From: Leucocoprinus leucothites
Lineage: Eukaryota > Basidiomycota > Agaricomycetes > Agaricales > Agaricaceae
Assembly: GCA_013368445.1 (NCBI GenBank)
Contig: JAACJO010000015.1
Location: 620,001 to 684,000, forward strand
Direction of reading: 5' to 3'
Length of the DNA stretch: 64,000 nucleotides
The translations under genes and the position numbers were made by a program. The notes below the pieces were generated by a model. That model was given only the letters and a program-made list of their open reading frames with translations. It had not been told where the DNA came from and ran no database searches. Shown piece by piece: positions 58,648 to 64,000 of this stretch. The stretch's first letter is position 1, and each line of letters begins with the position of its first letter.

Positions 58648-59982
58648 TATCTGCGGCGGTGTTAGGCTCTCATTTTCTGATTAATTCGGGGACGAGCGAC
58701 CCACATCGAGCGTGAAATGCGGCGAGTTGGATTGTGTTGAGTCAAAAAGTAACTGATAGAACCTAAGTGTCAATAAAAAGAATAAGTAAGAAATTTCAGA
58801 CGATGTAGAAAAGAGGAGCTGACCGTTGAGAGGTAGCAACGCTGAGTTCTGGTCTGCATTCACTGAGAAGACGCAAGGCTTTATATATGACTCTCCATTT
58901 TTCTTCTACCCACAGACCCTGACAATGCTGATGAGCCACTAGTCATTATTTCGCCCGGTCGGGACGTTTAAATTGCATTTTGATGCACTTGATGTCATTT
59001 CAGCTTGAGAAGCAACATGCTGTCCTACTAAAAGTTTCGATCACATAAACGAAAACATGAGAATTACGTGCATACACCTACAACAAATGGCCTTTGCCTT
59101 GTTCGCAAGGTGACAGCGTGCAGTATTTCGTTAAAGGTAATTAATTGCCGCCTGATAGTGCATCTCTGTTTACTGCCTTCGGGTTCAAAAGACATTAAAT
59201 AGTCCACCCTCAGACGTACTAAATACGAAATTCCGGCTTATTTACAACTTCTAGCTTTCGGAGCGATTTAGTTTGTTCCCTCTTTAGGTCCTAGCTCGCC
59301 ACAAGCAGCAAATTTCTATTCCCCACATATCAGTAGACAAATCTTGGTGCAGGCAATGACCATAAACCTGTCAGTTAGCTCGAAGGGTGTAGGCAAAACT
59401 CCACAATTTCCCGGGTAGAAATGAAATCCAGAATACCATCGTACGACCTTCCACTTATAAGACCCACTATTTGCCGTCCCGCATCGTCTTCGTCAATGCC
59501 AAGGCATTGAGTGATCGACTACTAGCACCCATCACTGTTGAACCGGATTGTTTATGCAGGGATTGAGAGCTCTCTAGAGTCGTGTAAAGCTCAAGTCGGT
59601 TTTGAGCTTGCTAGCTTAAGCGGAACTGTTCCGGATGCTCTGCAGTCATCCGAGCACCTGAACGCCACCTCAGATCTAACTCAGTAAGATGTCCCTTAAG
59701 TCTTACATGGCGCCTGAAGAGGCGAAGTTTTTTATTCGCTTCAAGCTCTCGACGTCAAGAGATCTGTATCGACAATACATAACCCAGCATCATGTGAGGA
59801 CAAAATATCGATTGATATGAATCGTCGACATGCTGAACACCAAATGAACAACACGGGGTGGGGGAGGGAGGTACGTACGAACAACGTCCCGTTTCTACTC
59901 AGTTCATCCGAGGTCTACATGGCAGCTCTTACAACGTGACGGTCTTCTCGGCAGAAGCCGGGATTGATTGGGTCATACTTAC

Positions 59983-60113
59983 TTAGATGATGACACCCAC
60001 AACCTGGCAAGGAGTCTGGTCCGCAAACCGGTCTCCATGACCACTGGTATCGATGCCACTCAAGGTGGGAACTTGGGTAGCGAGGACGAAAGGAACGGTA
60101 ACTCCATATTCAT
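59983..60113 (-). pseudogene. Broken SSP gene in segment D
   Basis: Aligns with 62456-62650 in segment E: same ATG position, a shared GGCATCGATACCAG/GGCATCGGTACCAG stretch, then CCTTGCCAGG-TGTGGGTGT. Small indels after the ATG shift the frame to an early stop. In the other frame the product ends TPCQVVGVII, so the second framework cysteine and everything after it are gone. Confidence 0.55.
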
Positions 60114-61277
60114 GATTTTGTAATGGTCTACTGGTTTTTTCCTGACCTGCTACTGATAAAGGGATATACGTCGTTGAGGTGGATAGTGTAAAGAAATTAG
60201 TTGAATATCGACCTGAAGAACGACTCGTGAAGTCGTCGACGAAAATAGTAATTAACGAGCCAGCTTCGCAGAGGAGAAAATTAGCTTTGGAGAACCAATG
60301 TGACTGAGCTCTTGTTATAGCGAGAAGGGAAACCGTGAAGAGTGTTATCTTGCTCTTAAACTGGAGCCGATGTTTATCCAAGCCATGTCATGAGATGTAG
60401 AGTTCAATGCCCCAGCCTTAACGAAGGGGATGATGGGTGTTCCACCCATCTCCAGGAAGAATGACTTTGCCCGTGTTATCACAGCTTTGTATACTGATGA
60501 GTATTGCTCTAGCTTAGTTGCGGTCCTCTTGGGTCAGCCCTTTTCTGATCCGCGTTAGGCATTTTACTGATCTCTACTATCCACAAGATACTGCGTGTTT
60601 TCCTCGACACTGAACTAGTGAACCCTTCAATGAACATCCCGGCGTCCCCGAGCGGTTTACCTGTTCTTCGTGGAGGTACTGCACCGTAATTTAGCAGAAA
60701 GGTACAGACGGCAGGATATTACATTTAGATTCTCATTTCTTTTTACTCGCACCCAATCCTTCGAGTTCGATGCATCTTACTTTCAGCCGTCCTGTACCTC
60801 CTTGAATACATTTTGGTGAGTTCCTAGGCTAGAAGAATCTGTCGGATATGATGGAAGCCTGTAAGTAAGCCTATCGTTGTAGTATGGGCCATTTGTAACG
60901 CTTGAACATTCAATTTTTCAACCGTCATCGTATTTGATTCTACACCTGCTTAGTAGGCGCTTTGTTCACCGAGTGTCACATGAGGCCGATAGCTTGTTCA
61001 AGGGCCTTTGTAAATGGCATATTGTCCCTCGGCACTACATCCCATTCCATTTCCTGAGTTTCAAACGTAGCGAAGATTATTACGGTACCACCTCTCACCA
61101 GCAGATTACAGGCTAGGCCGGGAAAATCAGCAGCGCCACACACTCAAAGGTCAATGGTGGTATGGAGTTCCATTCAAACAGGGCTCGCGAAATAATAGCA
61201 TGGAAGAAATGTAATAAAATCCAATCATTTGCATAATCACCGCGCTGGGGAAACAACACCCCGCAGGCAAAGTCGAC

Positions 61278-61460
61278 CTAGAGAGACCCACAGCACTCCT
61301 GAGTCGAGTCGGCACAAGGGAGAGGGAGCGGTATGCCCGCACACCCACTTCCTGCCGGAATACATTTAGCACCAATCTGACCGCAGTTTATCTGGGCGCT
61401 GGCACTGATGGCCATGGCGAGGAGAGCAACAAGAGTGGTGCTAACGGCAGTGAACTTCAT
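61278..61460 (-). CDS. Small secreted cysteine-rich protein SSP6
   Basis: A 60-residue protein with signal peptide MKFTAVSTTLVALLAMAISA then SAQ, close to SSP5. Mature part C-X6-C-X6-C-X8-C-X6-CC; spacing is identical to SSP5 but many non-cysteine residues differ. Leader intron (GTAGGT ... ATCACAG) ends 3 nt before the ATG; TATATAAAAC-type box at about 61689-61696. The open frame continues upstream, but that part includes the leader intron. Confidence 0.82.
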   Translation of the reverse strand: MKFTAVSTTLVALLAMAISASAQINCGQIGAKCIPAGSGCAGIPLPLPCADSTQECCGSL

Positions 61461-62455
61461 TGTCTGTGATACTGTCAGCCTCCCATTTTCTGACCAGTTC
61501 GGGGACGAGTGACCTACATCGAGCGTGAAATGCGGCGAGTTCGACTGTGTTGAGTCAAGAAGCAAGTGATAGAACCTAAATATTGGAGAGAACGATAAGC
61601 TAGAAACTCTAGGCAATGGAGAGAAGACGAGCTGACTATGTAGAGTTAACAAAGCTGAGTTCTGGTCTGCATCCACTAAGACGCAAGGTTTTATATACAA
61701 CTCACCAATTCTATTTTTGATCCATAGAAGTGGCCTTTGCCTTGTTCGCGAGGTGACAACGTGCAGAATGTCGTCAAAGGCATTTAATTGCCTCTTGATA
61801 GTGCATCTTTGTTTACTTTCTTCGAATTCCTTGAAAAGACAACAAATATCCACTCTCAGACATAGTACTGAATGAAAAACTCCAGCTTGTTTGCGACTTC
61901 TGGCGTTCGAAGCGATTTTATTTATTCCTTCATAATGGGATTCTAGCTCGCCACAGGTAGCAAGTTTCTACTCCTCATGTATCAGCAGGTGAATATTAGT
62001 GCGAACGTTGAATAGCTAGCTCAAAGGGTTTAGACAAAACTCCAGGACTTTACCTGATAGATTTGAAACCAGAACGTCATCTTGCGATCTCTCATCCACC
62101 CTGACTACTATTTGACGTCTCGTATTGTCCTCGTCAAGGCCAAAATATTGGGCGCTCGATTACCGGCATTTACAACACGTGCGACATTAGTATCCGGACC
62201 GTTCATGCAGGGATCTGGACTGAGAACACTCTAGGATCCTGTGGAGCTCGAGTAGATTTTGAGCTTGCCAGTTTAAGTAGGGTTCTGGTTCCGGTACTTA
62301 TAGTCTTCTGAGCACCTGAACGCCACCTCCGAGTCGGATATAACTCAGTAGGATGTCCTTCCAGCCGCATGTGACCTCCGCGGCGAATTTTTTGAATCCC
62401 ATAACACAATGCCATTGGAGCACAAAATAGATATGAATCATCGACAAGCTGAACA

Positions 62456-62650
62456 TCAAATGAGCAGCATGAAGTGAGGGGAGGGGAGGTGCCAATAACA
62501 TGGCGCTCCCACCCAGTCCCTGGGGAAACTGGGAATGATTGGGTCGCAGCTTACACCCACAGCCTGGCAAGGAGCCCGAGCACTGGTACCGATGCCTTCT
62601 AAAGTGAGAACGGAAATGGGGGTGATAGTAGCAGCAACCAATGATTTCAT
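62456..62650 (-). CDS. Divergent or decaying secreted peptide SSP7
   Basis: A 64-residue frame with a weak signal-like N-terminus, MKSLVAATITPISVLTLEGI then GTSA. The first two framework cysteines are kept (PCQAVGVSC, C-X6-C), with one more cysteine later and no final CC pair. It is in the same relative place as the broken copy 59983-60113 of segment D. Possibly a second SSP type that has lost most of its cysteines, or a spliced gene whose last exon I missed. Confidence 0.45.
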   Translation of the reverse strand: MKSLVAATITPISVLTLEGIGTSARAPCQAVGVSCDPIIPSFPRDWVGAPCYWHLPSPHFMLLI

Positions 62651-62870
62651 GGTTTTGTAATAGGGTCTACTACTTTTCCCTGGCTTGGTAGTGATAAGGG
62701 GGTATACCTCGAAGTGGAGGGTACAAAGAGCTTCGATGGGTGTCGACCCGAAGAATGGGCCGTAAAATTTATATGTCAGTGAAAGTAGTAATTAGCCGAG
62801 CCCGTTTCGCGTAGGAGAGAGTTGGCTTTGGAGAAAGTGGTAAGAGTGAGCTCTGATTATAGCGAGAAGG

Positions 62871-64000
62871 GAGGTCTTCTCCGCAGCTGCCGAAATGCAT
62901 TATGTCTGAAAATGACGGCCTCGATTGAAAGAGTGTCAGTTTGAAGAGTTTCATCATGAACTGCATTACAAGTCGTAGGTTTACTTCAGGAGACGGCACC
63001 ATTCAATTGGCTTAGTCCAACACGGTCTGTGGGTTCAATGGCTAGATTGCCGCTGAGCAGCTTTTGCATTTTAAGAAGTCGAATAAGAAGCCTATTGTCC
63101 GGTTGTACTTCTGAACTGGTACCGCGTGCACCGCGTCATATATTTTTCTGTCTTCTAGGTAATCGGCACAATCCTGCTAGACTGCTTCTTAGATTCAGCT
63201 TTAACATCTGACATTGGGAATGATTCGTTTGCTCGCCCGATGACCCATACAAGCACTTGGCACAAGAGATAATGATGTTCTTTTGACTTCAAGCCCATAT
63301 CTCAGGCCGACTTCTAGTTTCAAGTGGTTGGACCGAGTCGCTGTCTTCGGTTAACTCAAGCCAAAGTACAAAAATACAAATCTTTGATAGAGCAAAGGAA
63401 GTAGACATCACAAGAATCTTGCTCAGTTATTGATTGTTTGGAGCTATATGGACGTCAAAACAAGACAGATGTGACGCCTTGCGTTGGCACTGGAGAGATG
63501 TGACAACAAATGTTCCAAAGCAGGGCCCCGAGTCCGAACGACGATGTGTTATTGGGCCGAGTAATTTTCCAAGTCACAAATCGAGTGTACCAAGAACCAT
63601 TGAAGGGAAGGTGGGATAGGTGAGTGCGGATGTGTTTGCGAGCACGACAGCGTCCGTCTGTCATTGGTTCTGACCCAAGTAGATAGTTTGATTATTGATT
63701 GTTTTTAATGAGATTTTAATTGAAATGATAACTCAGCGCTAGTGCGACGATATGAGATGTTGCTGAGGAGTGAAACGATGATGAGGGCGGCCTGTTTGAG
63801 TGAGAACGACGTTTAAGAAGCTCCAACTTAGAGCTAAACTGAGTCAGAGAGATGGGGGTCAATTTCACTAAAGAAAAACGGAAATACATCGCAGTATTTA
63901 AAGCTACGGTTCTAAGACTATTTACAATGCTGCAGGTGACTATAGAGAGCAGGAAGGAGCAGTTTACAAGACGATTTGTCGAGATTTTGTAAGGGAAAGG
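62871..64000. other. No recognisable feature
   Basis: About 1.1 kb beyond segment E to the end of the window. Short open frames near 63434-63664 on both strands have no motif or splice support. Confidence 0.5.

Larger units (their letters stand above)
57850..60365. repeat. Tandem segment D (about 2.5 kb) carrying SSP5
   Basis: Direct copy of segment E. Begins GA-TCGATGTTTAT-CAAG-C and ends in GAGCTC-T--TTATAGCGAGA. Contains SSP5 and a broken second SSP (59983-60113). It holds about 170 bp (about 58917-59084) absent from E. Confidence 0.72.
60366..62870. repeat. Tandem segment E (about 2.5 kb) carrying SSP6
   Basis: Direct copy of segment D with SSP6 and the divergent SSP7. It contains about 300 bp (about 60688-60985) not present in D, without obvious terminal repeats. 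Confidence 0.72.

Noticed and set aside
59983..60381. 132-residue minus-strand frame as a gene
   Set aside because: It runs through the upstream region and the frameshifted peptide gene of segment D; alignment to segment E shows it is a pseudogene read in the wrong frame.
44441..61460. Idea that the small secreted proteins are hydrophobins
   Set aside because: Hydrophobins have eight cysteines with two internal CC pairs and a longer mature part; these have six core cysteines with a single terminal CC.
1..64000. CRISPR arrays, rRNA or tRNA genes, bacterial-type operons
   Set aside because: Looked for and not seen; introns and gene families are those of a fungal nuclear genome. A tRNA scan would be needed to exclude a tRNA with certainty.

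Overview
The window is fungal nuclear DNA, most likely from an agaricomycete basidiomycete. Genes are packed closely on both strands and are cut by many 45-65 nt GT-AG introns. Several families are basidiomycete-typical, such as DUF6533-type seven-helix proteins and small secreted cysteine-rich proteins. Housekeeping genes are recognisable in spliced translations: DPH2 (diphthamide synthesis), a Maf/Ham1-type nucleotide pyrophosphatase, HUS1 (checkpoint clamp), homogentisate 1,2-dioxygenase and TOM70 (mitochondrial import receptor).

Layout. 0-21 kb is a mostly conserved block: DPH2, a short membrane-anchor protein, a DUF6533 protein, Maf, HUS1, an unrecognised decayed gene, homogentisate dioxygenase, a non-autonomous Tc1/mariner-like element, a second DUF6533 protein, a long membrane-anchored Ser/Thr-rich protein and TOM70. 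Three kinds of sequence in this block exist as pairs: the anchor N-terminus, the DUF6533 gene, and a roughly 350 bp non-coding segment that supplies an unoccupied site for the transposon. 22-40 kb holds two head-to-tail copies of a giant gene of about 8.4 kb. Each copy encodes two GHKL (Hsp90/sacsin-like) ATPase modules and a C-terminal BTB/POZ domain; copy 1 carries several frame breaks. 41.6-44.1 kb is a sugar-porter MFS transporter.

44-63 kb is an accessory region built by local duplication. It holds six intact genes, one divergent and one broken gene for secreted peptides of 60-73 residues, all on the minus strand. The intact ones share a signal peptide, the cysteine framework C-X6-7-C-X5-9-C-X8-9-C-X6-7-CC, a leader intron ending 3-6 nt before the ATG, and a TATA-like box 230-250 bp upstream. 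They sit in two sets of tandem segments: about 3.0 kb (A, B, partial C) and about 2.5 kb (D, E). A divergent pair of P-loop GTPase genes, one broken in its P-loop, and a small orphan gene lie among them.

No genetic interaction between these genes can be proven from sequence. The secreted-peptide array and the tandem GHKL-BTB giants are the two parts that look least like ordinary genome content. Exon boundaries were assigned by eye from splice signals and family motifs, so individual intron coordinates may be off by a few bases.
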